Source of the DNA: Voacanga thouarsii
Lineage: Eukaryota > Streptophyta > Magnoliopsida > Gentianales > Apocynaceae
Length of the DNA: 64,000 nt
NCBI GenBank assembly: GCA_026120185.1
Contig: JANUWF010002342.1
Coordinates: 6,743,501-6,807,500, forward strand
Reading direction: 5' to 3'
Shown: in pieces, positions 47,066 to 58,230 of the stretch
Layout: every line of letters begins with the position of its first letter
Numbering within the stretch: the first letter of the stretch is position 1
Translations under genes and position numbers: made by a program
The notes under the pieces: model-generated
What the model saw: the letters and a program-made list of their open reading frames with translations, nothing else
What the model was told of the DNA's origin: nothing
Databases searched by the model: none

Positions 47066-50000
47066 TCCTTGCAGAGGTCTGCACCAACTTGGTTAACATA
47101 ACTGATTAATTGAACATAAGCTAAGTGGTCATAGGGAATTGCATTTCCCCAATCTAATTTAAGTTTTTGTCTAACTTTTTCTGCAAATAAAAACGTTCTT
47201 TCTGGGTAAGGCTAACATTGGAATAACTGCTTTTTGTAGAAAATTAAATTTCTCTTTGGTAGGGAGAACCTATTTATTGGTTTTGACTAGAGTGTTGGGA
47301 TTTACTACTTCTTTGAAAGAAGTTGGAGAAGCAAGAGCATAAAAGGATTGATATGTTTTTTGGGTTTTTGTAGCTTTTTGGACTGAAGCTGAATCGAACA
47401 AATTCATAGTAAGCGGTGGTCTACTTACTAGATTTGTGGGAAGAGGAAGAAAAGAGTTGAGAACAGCAAGCCTATTACCTGCTGGTGGTCGTATGCACTG
47501 TCATTGATCCATGTCTACATTTGCTGATTTGGCACTCAATTTATAGCGGTACACACGGGGATGAATAAGCTCCAGAATTGAATCGGTACTCATCACAGTG
47601 TTGAATACTGTGTTATAGAGGATAAGGATTACACATGTCCTTGCAGGAATTCACAGGTTAAGAAATCTGATAGAGAATTGTTTTCTCCTTTGATAAATTC
47701 AATGCCAAAATCAAAGTTGGATAAAAGGGCTTGCCATTTGGCAAAAATTTGTTTGGCTACAAGATTTTTAACATCTTTTTATAAAACATCTTTAGCTATT
47801 TTATAATCAATGCGGAGTAAAAATTTCTGATTTATCAAATTATCTTGGAATTTTGTAATGCATAAAATAATTGAAAGAATTTCTTTCTTAATAGTGTTGT
47901 AGTTCTTTGTACAAGCGAAGACACTTATACAAAGGTTTGCAAATCTGTCTTAGGTTTGGTATAAAGTCTGAGATGTAATTTAAATATTCTAAGAATCTTT
48001 GTAACTGGGTTTTATCCTTAATTTCATTTGAAAATTTATCTGCAAATTCTATTGCTCTATAGATGGGTTTGTAAGTTCCTTGGGTTAAATCATGACCTAA
48101 GAAATGAATCTTGGTTTGGTAAAGTTTATGTTTGGGGGGCACTTACTACCAATCTGTTTTTCGTGATAATTTCTCGAAAAAGACGTAAATGTTTCAAGTG
48201 TTGTTCAAAGGATTCACTAAAGATTAATACATCATCAATATAGATGATACTAAATGATGTATAAGGATTAAAGATATCGTTTATTACTTTCTGGAATTCA
48301 CTAGGGGCATTCTTTAACCCAAATGGCATGACATTCCATTTATATTGACCAAAGGGAATATTAAATGTTGTTTTATATCGATCTTCGTCTTTAATTTGAA
48401 TTTGCCAAAATCCTTATTTCATGTCAAATTTACTATAAAGAACTACTTTATAGGTTTGTTTCAACAAATCTTGCTTATTGGGAATTGGATATCTTATCCA
48501 TTTTAAAGCTTTATTTAAGGGCTTATAATTAATAACTAATCGAGGAACACCGTGTTCTTTTTTAGCGTTATTATTAACATAAAAGGCTACACAAGACCAA
48601 GGTGATCTTGATTCTCTAATTAGAGCTTTAGTTAATAAAGTCTGTATTTCCTGTTTATAATATTCTAACAATTCGTGGTTTATCTGAATTGGTCTAGCTT
48701 TTGTTGCTATCATAGATTCATCAAAATTGTCTATGTAGGGTAGGCTAACAATATGTTTCTTTCTTTTCGAAAAGGCAGTAGGGATGTCAGAACAAATAGT
48801 TTGTTCAAAATCTTTGCGGATAGATTCGATCTTATCCTGAATGGCTTTTGATGCTAACTGTTCTTGGATACTAGTGTATTTTCCATCTTCTTTTAGAAAA
48901 GCTATTTGCTTTTCCCAACAAAGAATCTTATTTTTCAAAAGATTGAGATCTTTGATTTGAGGGCTGACTAAGAAAGAAAAAGTGACTCGTACAGATCCGA
49001 TATCTGTATGGACACCATGTTGATCCACAGAGAAGGGATAGATTTAAGTTAGAAAAAGAGTGTCTAAGATTAATTCCTAACTTAAATTTTTAGTGATTAA
49101 GAAAGAATTTAAAAAACAAAATCACTGATTGCAGATATGGACATTAGATAATTTATATCTAATGTTCACCAATTGCGGTATATAACTTGAAACCTGTTTT
49201 TTTAAGTACTTTGTAGGGATTATTCCTTCACATATACAGTTTTGATCTGCACCAGAATCAAGGAGAGCTACAATTTGGATAGAAAAATCTCCAATCTTTA
49301 GGAGGACAAGAATATACCATTTTTGAAAAGTTGTTTGAGAAATTGAAGAAATATAATCTGGATTATTTTGTATTTCTTGGTCATATTCTGTATCTCATAG
49401 GGAAGTGTTAATAGTAGTATCTATTAAAGGTTTTTACAAATTCAGTTGGACTACGTCTGTGTTAATCTAATTTATATTCGTAATACGTTGAGTATTCTAT
49501 TCTTTTAACCATTTAATTTCTTGTTTTAAGTCTTTCATTTCTGCATGTAACTCTTGTAGAGATACAGAAGAGTCTTTTTGTTTTCCTTTAAACTTATCAA
49601 AGATTTCTTTCAGATTATAGGGTTCAACTTGAACTTTAGGACTAAGAACTAAATCTTTAACGTTAAGCAAATATTCTCGTTTTACTGATTCAGCTTGAAT
49701 ATGATCTATAGTTCAAAGAAGAGTTCTTTATTAACTCGAGTGATTACATTAACTTGGTTGCTTGGTTTTGTACTAAGCATACAAAGTTCTCCTAATGCAC
49801 AAGTACATAGTCCTGTACAGTCACAAGAAGCGGATTTTTCACTTGATTCAGATTTAGAGGAATTTTCCTGAATTTTAAAGACTTCTTTGATATCACTATC
49901 ACTAGTACTGGATGAGTTGAAAGATTCATATTAATCGAGAATATGATTGATTTGATCTAAAGTTTTTTTGATAAAGTTAATTAATTTACTTTTTTCTTCT

Positions 50001-53000
50001 TTTTGGCTTTGAGTTTACACTCATCAACTTTATGTCATTGTTTTCCATAAAAGTAATAATTGATGTGATCTTTTCGTGCTTTAGTATTTGTCATCTTTTC
50101 AAAAGTTTTTAAAGGCTTATCTTTTTTTATCTTTTCTAAAGGCTTTCTTTTTGGATTTTAACTTTAGCTGTTTGGACGGAAGTGTTATAGGAGCATATCC
50201 AGATATTTTACAAAAATTTCCTAATTTCTTTTTAGATTTTTTATGATATGATTCCATTTAGAATTTAAGTTTGAGATCAGTGTAGAGGTCTGCATTAGTT
50301 TGGTTAACATAACTGATTAATTGACCATAAGCTAAGTGGTTATAGGGAATTGCATTTCCCCAATCTAATTTAAGTTTTTGTCCAACTTTTTCTGCAAATA
50401 AAGGAGGGAATCCTGAAATAAAACGTTCTTTCCAGAACGCAAGATGACAATATGATCTTAACATTACTTTTTGCAGGAACATATCTTTATACCATCTAAA
50501 GTCATGGAGTTTAGTTAAATTCCTAAGGATTTTAGAACTTCTATCAGCTAATTGTTGAGAATTTCCTACAAAATGCTGGGTTAAAGTAAACATAAAGGTA
50601 TTTAAACAATCAGAAACAGTTTCTGTCATTTGAATGGGTAGTCCTTTTACATCTTGGATGATTTTGGTTTGTACTTTGGTGACATTCAAAATGTCATACC
50701 GCTGTTGTTCAGTGAGGTAGTTATTCTATCACCCCTGAAGGACACCAGTAAAACCAGTGGTAAGGATTTGAAGAATAGCTATATCAGAATTGGAGGGATT
50801 CTGACATTTAATGTAATAGCCATAGACATTTCTTGAATAAGATTCAAAATGCCATATTTCCATTCAATGATTTCATGACCTGTAAAGGTTGCTCTCGTAT
50901 CAAGATGCCTTTCTTCAAATTGAACATCTGAAAAGGATGGTCTAGGATAGTAATTCCTAATATAAGGATTCGCAAACCGATTTTTGGTGCTTTTATACGT
51001 AAGCTTGTTCAGTTGTTCTGGTGGAGGATCAATATCCATTAGAGAGACTATTTGACCTAATGTTTGAAGATGAGATCTAGAACTTGATTCTGCTACATCT
51101 TTGGTTTTAATTTTTTTAATTTTTCATTTACTTCTTTAATAAAATCTAAGTCATCTAATTTCGTAGTTCCTTTTTCTAGTTTTACTTCTTTAGGTTCATG
51201 CAAAATAGGTTTAAAGACGGGATTTGGATCTATGGATTATTTTGGATTAAACTGATTGAATTTTTGGATTTCTCTAATAGAGGAATTATTATCTAATTGT
51301 GCAACTTTACTTGCCATAGTAATTAACATATGATTTGTATAATTATTCTGTTGAATAACTTTATTTAAATCCCGATTGGTAACATCATCTTGTTTATCCA
51401 AATTTTCTAATTTAAAGGGTGAAGCTGTTACAACTTGATTTTCTACTGGAATCTTAATTTCTTCGGAAGGAGGGAACACAGATTCTCTAATTTCATTTTT
51501 AGCTGTATACCTTTTTTTGGTAATAACATTTAACACATTTCGTTTTTGATAAGTGATTAGTTCATACCAGTTAAAGAAATCTGAACATTGTTTCATTCTA
51601 ATTTGATGAGAATAATATTTTTGTAAAAATTGGGCTCTTTCTATTTCAAAGACAGTCACAAAATACCACTCACATTTAAGCTTATTATATGGCCTATTCC
51701 AAAGTTTTCGAAGATCTTTATCTAAGATAAATTCTTTTTCAGAAGTTAACGTCATTAAAGAGGAAGGCATATTCATTTTTTATTGGGTAGGATTGCCTGA
51801 TTTGACACTAGTATTTTCTTCATTATTGATTTTAGGAATTTCTCCAGTAAAGTCAACATTACTGAAGCGACAACTGCTCTGAGTTCTAGGAAAAGGAAAG
51901 GAGGATGAAGAAGATGTAGAAAAGGATTTTCTTCTGAATTCTAATTTAATATGACTAGAAGGAGTTTTACGAATTCGATCTATCATTTTAGATTCATAAT
52001 GTTTTTTCGGATTAATGAGGTTTTCAAAATTCCATGTAGAATTCTGAAGAACTTTCTCCCACTTGATCATTCGAGGGACAAAGGTATTGGATCTGTCAAA
52101 GTTAGTTTCCAACAGACATGTTTTTTTGGAATTACCAATATGTTGTTTAGCTTTAGGATTGATTGTGGTTTTCATTACCTTGTAATAAACTTGATAAATC
52201 AAACCCAGAGATTTGGAGCCTAATTCAAAATCTAAAATTCTTTGTCTGAATGTTCAAGGTTAAAGTTTTCAAGATGTGTGGGTCTGTTAGATCCATAGTA
52301 AATTTTGGATAATGGTTAAAATAAACTGGACCATTAGTTGTGTTCGATTCAAGAACTACTAACAAACTATTTTAAAAATCGAGATGCCTGCTATCCCTAA
52401 GTAAGAGGTAAATCGGGGCATTAATACCTAACTGGTATAAAGGTTTAACTGCTACTTGTACTAATTCGATATGGAGATATCTATACTTGTTTTTGCGATG
52501 GTGTTCTAAGGTTTCTGAATTTAAAAGCTGAATTGTACCATAAGGCTGATTTATGGAAATGGTTTTTCAGTGGTTTTAATGGAATAGTTTTGAACTAAAT
52601 CAAACATGCCTTTTTCATAAATCTTATCAAAATTTTCTAATGGTAAGTTCCAATTCATTAATCTGGATTCAACTTTGTCAAGTTGAGAACTAATTTCTAA
52701 ATCATTAACTGATTCAATATCTATATTAGAAAAATTAGAAGCCATGGGTAAGGTGAATAAGGAAAGGATACTTTCTCTCTCTTCTCTATGCCTGCATAAT
52801 TAATACGAGTTTTATTGTTTTGTAGGGTTATGCCTTAACCTATATTTCTTGGTTTCTTCTGAGGACACATCTCTATACTATGGTTTGGTTGTGAGCTACG
52901 GGACCACCCCCGGGTCGAGGCCAACAAACACCATTCCTGGGCTACACACGGCCTAGTCCAACGGTTCTGGGCTAACCAACGTACTAGCTGCTCTCACAGG

Positions 53001-53187
53001 TAACTATTAACCAATATAGTTCAAGAATACTTGAAGAAATATACGAAAGGGCACAACAATCAAGAACAAGAGAAAACAAATTAACTACATCATGTAAGAT
53101 TAGAGAAAAAAAGTAAACTAACTTACTCGGACATGATTTTGCAAATCATAAAAGAGTTATGAAGAGCTTGACTTGGAGCACTTGGCT
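47066..53187 (-). pseudogene. Petuvirus-like genome remnant, minus copy
   Basis: Read from 52745 downwards it gives the polyprotein start (MASNFSNIDIES, movement-protein region), coat protein (51039-50258), a degraded zinc-knuckle/linker region (about 50200-49500) and protease (about 49290-49240). Reverse transcriptase follows (49028-48126, with YIDDV near 48235), then RNase H (about 48142-47640) and part of the C-terminal region (about 47500-47230). A small duplicated coat-protein piece (47220-47066) then meets the plus copy tail to tail. Frames are broken at least a dozen times. It is the most complete copy here. Confidence 0.82.
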
Positions 53188-53206
53188 CTAATACCAATTT
53201 GACACC
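53188..53206 (-). other. Pararetroviral tRNA-Met primer-binding site
   Basis: On the minus strand the sequence TTGGTATTAGAGCCAAG closely matches the complement of the initiator tRNA-Met 3' end (TGGTATCAGAGC). It lies about 450 bp upstream of the minus-copy polyprotein start, as expected for position 1 of a caulimovirid genome. This supports the orientation and register of the minus copy. Confidence 0.75.
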
Positions 53207-53219
53207 CAGGATATTTCAA

Positions 53220-54300
53220 TGCTTGGTATAATTTCATGTATTTACGAGACCTCACTCATACCTGGTTTGTCAAATATGGCAAAAAAATAATCAGTCCCAT
53301 GCCAAGATGGTTCTATGCTTGGTGGAATCAGTTCAGTGGAGATAAAGCTAGTCTCTCCAAGACAAATCAAGAAAAGTTTACCCAGATTGTAATAGAAAAA
53401 CAGTTACAACCATTATCGCTGAATATTCAGTTATGTAAATTTTATTTTGAGAAGAATATTTGTTATGTATTAGGATGGAACTATAAAATAAATTCCATCG
53501 ACTCTGTAAAATACCTTTGTAAAAAAATTAGAGTAAAAAGATGGACTCCTATCTAGAAAGCACAGCAAAAGGAAGCAGATGCTTGATCTTCGTCTAGCAA
53601 AGGAAAAAGAATTTCTAAAGCAGATCTGTAGCTTCAACTACAACTTCTTCAACAACAAATTCATCAAACAAATGATGAAGAAAGTGAAACAGAATCTCAA
53701 CCAGATTTCAGTATCTTCGACAATGGAGATATGGACAACCCTTCCAGTATTGCTCAAGCATACCTCTGTCAAAGTCCTTAATGGCAAGACTCCACTCCAA
53801 GTGGAAAAGAGCAACAAGACAAATCCAGTTGTATCAGCAGTCAAATCAGCTTTATTTCATTATACAACTCTTTTGCAAAATAATTGTGGAGACAACAGCT
53901 AGTGGTAGACCCTTCCACTCAAGACACCTTTTAGAACAGTTCTTCTTGATGGTCGACAACTTGATTCCTTCTTCCACTCAGATGGACCCTACACCAATAA
54001 TGCAGCAAGCAATCAGAGAAAGTTATGCAACCTCTACCTCTATAAGAAACCTCTTACTCCAAGATATGTAGATACATTCTGAGAGTGAAAACCTTTTGTA
54101 TCCCGATACTCCAAACTCGAGTTACATTTGAAGATTTTAAATTTGATTTTGACTTTCCAAAATCTTCTTCAAATTTAAAACAAAAAGGGATAATTATCCA
54201 TGATGCAGATAACAAAACCTGTATTTTTACTGAGCAACCAACTGTTTGCAATAAGAATTTAACTCAAAGTTGCTTGTCAAACAGAAAATAAATCATAAAA
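53220..54300 (+). pseudogene. Petuvirus-like polyprotein C-terminal remnant, plus strand
   Basis: An open stretch from 53236 gives YLRDLTHTWFVKYGKK and PRWFYAWWNQF, the Trp-rich C-terminal region typical of petuvirus-like polyproteins. Gln/Glu-rich sequence follows in another frame (IHQTNDEESETESQPD). The strand is opposite to the adjacent minus copy, so another inversion junction lies near 53210-53230. Confidence 0.65.
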
Positions 54301-54355
54301 GATGAAAAAAATTATCAAACAGAAAGAAAGAGAGAAGATTAAATAGATAAAGTCT

Positions 54356-54936
54356 TAATTTACTAAATATTAATTTCATAATTTAAATTTACATTCATTT
54401 ATTTGTAATTAAGAAGAGTAAAAAAGAATTGGATAAGAAAAAAAAAAAAAAACTCTTTTAAAGGAATCTTGATTGACATCTAACATTCATTATTTAATAT
54501 TAATAATTTTATAAAATTATTCTTTATTTTAATGAGGTAGAAAAATTGGTAATTCTAATTTTTTTTTTTGTCCAAGAAAAATGGGTACAATGTTAACAGA
54601 CTATTGTCATGTAGTATGTTATTAAATCCTGTTTTTTAATATAGCAAATAAAATTCAGTCGGAGAAATATTTTCTTCATTTAGAAAATATAAAATAAAAC
54701 AAGCAAAAGCTTAGAAATCCTTGCTCAACCATATGTATATAAGTTTGAAAAGTTGAGAGCTGCCATCAGATCAGCAATAACTGTTCAAAAAAAAAAAAAA
54801 AGCGTTTTTGCAAAGAAAAAAAATAATTATTCCTGGCACCTTTCTCCACCTTGCTATAGCATGCGTAAGACTTACCTGGGTAGAGTTGAGTTGAATTGAA
54901 TATTAATATGATTGGCTCCATGTTGATGTTTTCTAA
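54356..54936 (+). repeat. Host-derived direct repeat, right copy
   Basis: Second copy of 42113-42689, ending with the same GTTGATGTTTTCTAA. It starts in the middle of the MITE sequence, so the left MITE arm is absent here. The sequence after it (54937 onward) is presumably the original right flank of the locus. Confidence 0.9.
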
Positions 54937-55670
54937 CAAAGGTCAATCTCGGGTTTTGATTTAAGATTTGGTTCGATACTAATATTTTAAAACTGGAGTT
55001 TGGTTGAAATTTGATTAATTAATAAGCTTAAAATTTTAAAATTAATTAATTATTTTAAAATATTTAATATATATAAAAATTACATTAATTTTTTATTATA
55101 TTAAAAATAATATAAAACAATTAACTTTCAAATTGAATTCTTAAATATTTAGTTCACCCAACTAAAAATTTATACAAAATAATAACGGTTGAATTCCAAC
55201 CTTAACTTAAAAATATTAAATTTAAGACGTTAAACAAAAGGTTCGACTCGAATATATCCACTAATCTTACGATCCTCTTTTTTCTACCATTATTTTTAAA
55301 TTTTATAAATTTTTAAATATATTTATTTTCTTTCAAAAACATCACTTTTCTTAAACTTCTATGCTAAATACAAAAGTTTTTCTATTCTAAATGTGTAAAC
55401 TAAGAGTGAAGAGGGGAAAGAAATGTCATAATATATTATTTTAATAATTTTTAATTTTTTTTTCAAGTATTTTAAAATTTAATGGTTTAAATTTTAAAAC
55501 TTTGTAATGAATGAATAAGATTTTATCAAGAACATTATATTATTCTTTGTATGGTTCAGATTCATTTGATCGTCATGGTTAGTTTAGTCATTTTATAATA
55601 TTTTTATTTTTTTTCCTTCCTCTTGGTTTTCATTTTAATGGTTTAGATATAATTTTAATGGTGTAAATTC
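54937..55670. other. AT-rich spacer
   Basis: Contains long A/T runs and no gene or recognisable repeat. Confidence 0.55.
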
Positions 55671-55975
55671 CTACCCATCCTCAGCCCACCCGTGTCTCTC
55701 GCCCTTCCTCTTCCAAGTTTTTTCAATTCCCTTTCCCTTCTCCTCTGGCTTCGTCCTCCATCGGGACTTCCACTCAAGATCAAGAGTTTCCAGACTCTCC
55801 ATTTCCCAAATTTCCACAGGAATTTCCACCACTGAGTTCATTAAAAAGTAGTGACAAAACCCGAAGTTCAGTGAGTTTTGCAATAGCAGGAGGCAATTTA
55901 CCAAAAATTGTAGCTTTACTATTCAAACAAGCCCTTCTAACCCTGAAGCCGTACGCTTGCACATTTGACTTCATT
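55671..55975 (-). pseudogene. RPK2-like LRR receptor kinase fragment
   Basis: The minus strand reads FGKLPPAIAKLTELRVLSLL and FNELSG, then after a one-base insertion (at about 55836) EIPVEIWEMESLETLDLE. These are two leucine-rich repeats of the style found in the RPK2/TOAD2 receptor kinase ectodomain. About 50 codons are conserved. The rest of the receptor and its kinase domain are absent. It sits head to head with the thioesterase gene and may be a transposed exon piece. Confidence 0.65.
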
Positions 55976-56014
55976 TGACTACAGGATTCATTCCATTACT
56001 TGAAAGTTCCAAAC

Positions 56015-57975
56015 ATGGATCCTGAATCAGGTTAATGGAATTGCTTTTTCCTTGATTCCCGACTTATTTTTTCCTAAATTATTGTTGAGTTCTAAATTCT
56101 AAGGAAATTTGAAGTTTGCTATTTACATTCGTTTTTTGCAGTGATCGAGTTCCTGGGCTGCGTACCCTTGCTACAAAGGCTTCCAAGCTTTTCTCTCAGA
56201 AAAATCGCCCAAGTTGTTACCATGAAAACTTATGGTAGTTTCTATTTCATTTCTGTTTCAGCTACGACTTAGCCTCTTGGTTTTTTTGTGCTGTGTTTTC
56301 AATCATCTCGGTACCGGGTTTTGTTGTTCGTTTCTCCAATGTCAAAATTTTTGTTCTTTTTGAATTCTTTGACGGATTTTATAATCATTCATTCTTTCCA
56401 GAGTCCATGGTATATGGGGTTAAAGAGAGAATGATAAACATGTGTGGTTATTGGATTACTGAATTATTAATGAAATTGATATTGGGCAACATGTGGGTCA
56501 GTGTGTTTTATTTTGCAGACAATGGAGAATATGTTATTCGTGAAGGAAAGCCTGGGGATGGAATTTACTTCATATGGGATGGAGAGGTATTTTTGACTTG
56601 ATTTATTGTATGTTTAACTTGTAGCATACTTTTCTTCATCTTTGTTGCTATATCTTTCGTGTCTTTTGTAGGCAGAAGTTTGTTCAGTGCATGCTGATGA
56701 TGAAAATCGTCCTGAAAATCAGTCGAAACGATATGGTTATTTTGGTCATAGTGAGCAATTGATTTATGACGAGTTATTACATACTGAATATTTAACTTAT
56801 AAGCAGGGCTTTTTTCTATGTAAACTTGCTTAAACATGTTCCACTATATCATAGCTTCTTGTTCCTGTTGTATTGGTTGGTTAAAATGCCAATGGATATC
56901 ATTCATTTATAATTGGCGACACTTTAACGTATCTATGAAATACAATCACGACCACAAGTTTGCAAACATGGGTACTTTGCTGCTAGGACATCTCTATCTA
57001 TTGGAGATAATTTTGCAATTTGAAGCTGCTATTTGCAGTGCATCGCAACATCTACTCAACAGGCTGAAGTAATTACATTGTCAAAGGTGATGTATTTCTG
57101 CTTGGTGATGCATTGACTTCTTATACTGCTGTTTCTTCATCTAGACCATGAGCCCTATTCACCAATCATTTTCTGCATGGATTTATTCATGATTTCATTT
57201 GCATTCTGTCTTTTATGTAGCTTACCTTCTTGGTGCTTCCTCATGAGCATAGTAATTTGCTGCAAACCAAATCAATCTGGAATGCAGTTATAGAGAAATG
57301 CCCGCTTGTTGAGCACATATTGCACCTAGACCCTATTGAAGTATGTTCCTTATCCAAAGAAATGCAAAGATAGAATAATATACTAAAGTGATTCTTTAAA
57401 TAGAGAGAACAACTGTTATACCTGTTGGTAGAAAGTAGAACTTAGAGATGTTATAATCTATGATGTGAAGAGTTTTAGGTGCAGATAAATTTATTAAAGG
57501 ACATTTTGAATGGTCAATTAGTGGGGAGTGAATTAGTTTGTCAGATATGAGTATACCAACTACACTAAAGTATATAATTTATTTAGAATTCTTGCAAAAA
57601 GGAATTTAAAGATTAACTTGTTAGCAATTGGAACTACCTAGATAAGTAGTCGAGTACGATTTTCGTCCTGCCAGACTTGCTTGTGGACTGGTGTGAGGTA
57701 TTGAAGAGCACCATTTTATCTTCACGATACTTTCTGTTGCCTTCTAGAAGCTTATGAGCTTTATGTCTTGAAGTTGGGGGTTTCTTTTCATGGATATGCC
57801 TTTATATAGTTTAACTTTCCAGTCCAACTTTCAAGTGTTTCTTGCTGATGTATTGGAATATAGTAGAGCTTACAAAATTTCTTGATGTTTATCTGAAGGT
57901 GAACATTTTTCAGGGGATTACCTTACTCGATGCTCCAAAATTTGGAAAAGTATTTGGAAGACAGTTTATCAGATA
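56015..57975 (+). pseudogene. Acyl-CoA thioesterase II with cNMP-binding domain, 5' part
   Basis: Exons 56015-56030, 56142-56234, 56519-56586, 56672-about 56750, about 57039-57086, 57221-57340 and 57899-57975 encode the start of a plant ACH1/ACH2-type acyl-CoA thioesterase. First comes an N-terminal cyclic-nucleotide-binding-like domain ([36 protein letters not shown]). Then come LTFLVLPHEHSNLL, KCPLVEHILHLDPIE and the start of the hot-dog domain (GITLLDAPKFGKVFGRQF). It stops there at a TAG. The catalytic hot-dog domains do not follow in the window. A gypsy-type LTR begins about 250 bp downstream. The exon 4-5 join is not in frame with the donors I can see. Missing exons might lie beyond the window, otherwise the gene is truncated. 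Confidence 0.75.
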
Positions 57976-58230
57976 GTTCGCCCCCCCCTCTTTCTTTCTC
58001 TCTTTTCCCCCTTCACACTGCTGATGACATATAACCTCTAATCGTAGATGAATGGTGCATATGGTTCTTTCACAATGTGAAGAAGGATATCAATTTTATA
58101 TGTGTGGTTTTACATATAGAGATGATGCTACTCAACCATTAAAATAGCTTTACACACTGGAATGCTCTCATACTAACTTAGTTGTTATTACTCTATTTGA
58201 GTGCATGGTATATACTCATGGAACAATTAA
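57976..58230. other. Spacer between thioesterase remnant and gypsy LTR
   Basis: A C/T-rich stretch (CCCCCCCCTC, TTTCTTTCTC) and AT-rich sequence. If the thioesterase gene is merely interrupted, this is intron DNA. Confidence 0.5.

Larger units (their letters stand above)
42690..54355. mobile_element. Rearranged endogenous pararetrovirus block (Caulimoviridae)
   Basis: About 11.7 kb of decayed caulimovirid DNA. It contains one piece of one lineage (42690-43570, +), a plus-strand partial copy of a petuvirus-like virus (43571-47065), a minus-strand and longer copy of the same virus (53207 down to 47066), and a plus-strand C-terminal piece (53220-54300). All coding parts have multiple stops and frameshifts, so no infectious virus is encoded. 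The inverted, nested layout is typical of plant endogenous pararetroviruses, which lack an integrase and enter by illegitimate recombination. Genus assignment (petuvirus-like) is by recognition of gene order and polyprotein style. A florendovirus-like origin is an alternative. Confidence 0.85.

Noticed and set aside
43571..53207. An intact or activatable pararetrovirus
   Set aside because: Every coding region in both copies has multiple stops or frameshifts, and the copies are broken and inverted. No complete genome-length unit is present.
42113..54936. The 577-bp direct repeats as LTRs of a retrotransposon enclosing the viral block
   Set aside because: They do not start TG or end CA. They begin inside a MITE whose left arm lies outside the repeat at the left copy, and they have no adjacent primer-binding site or polypurine tract.
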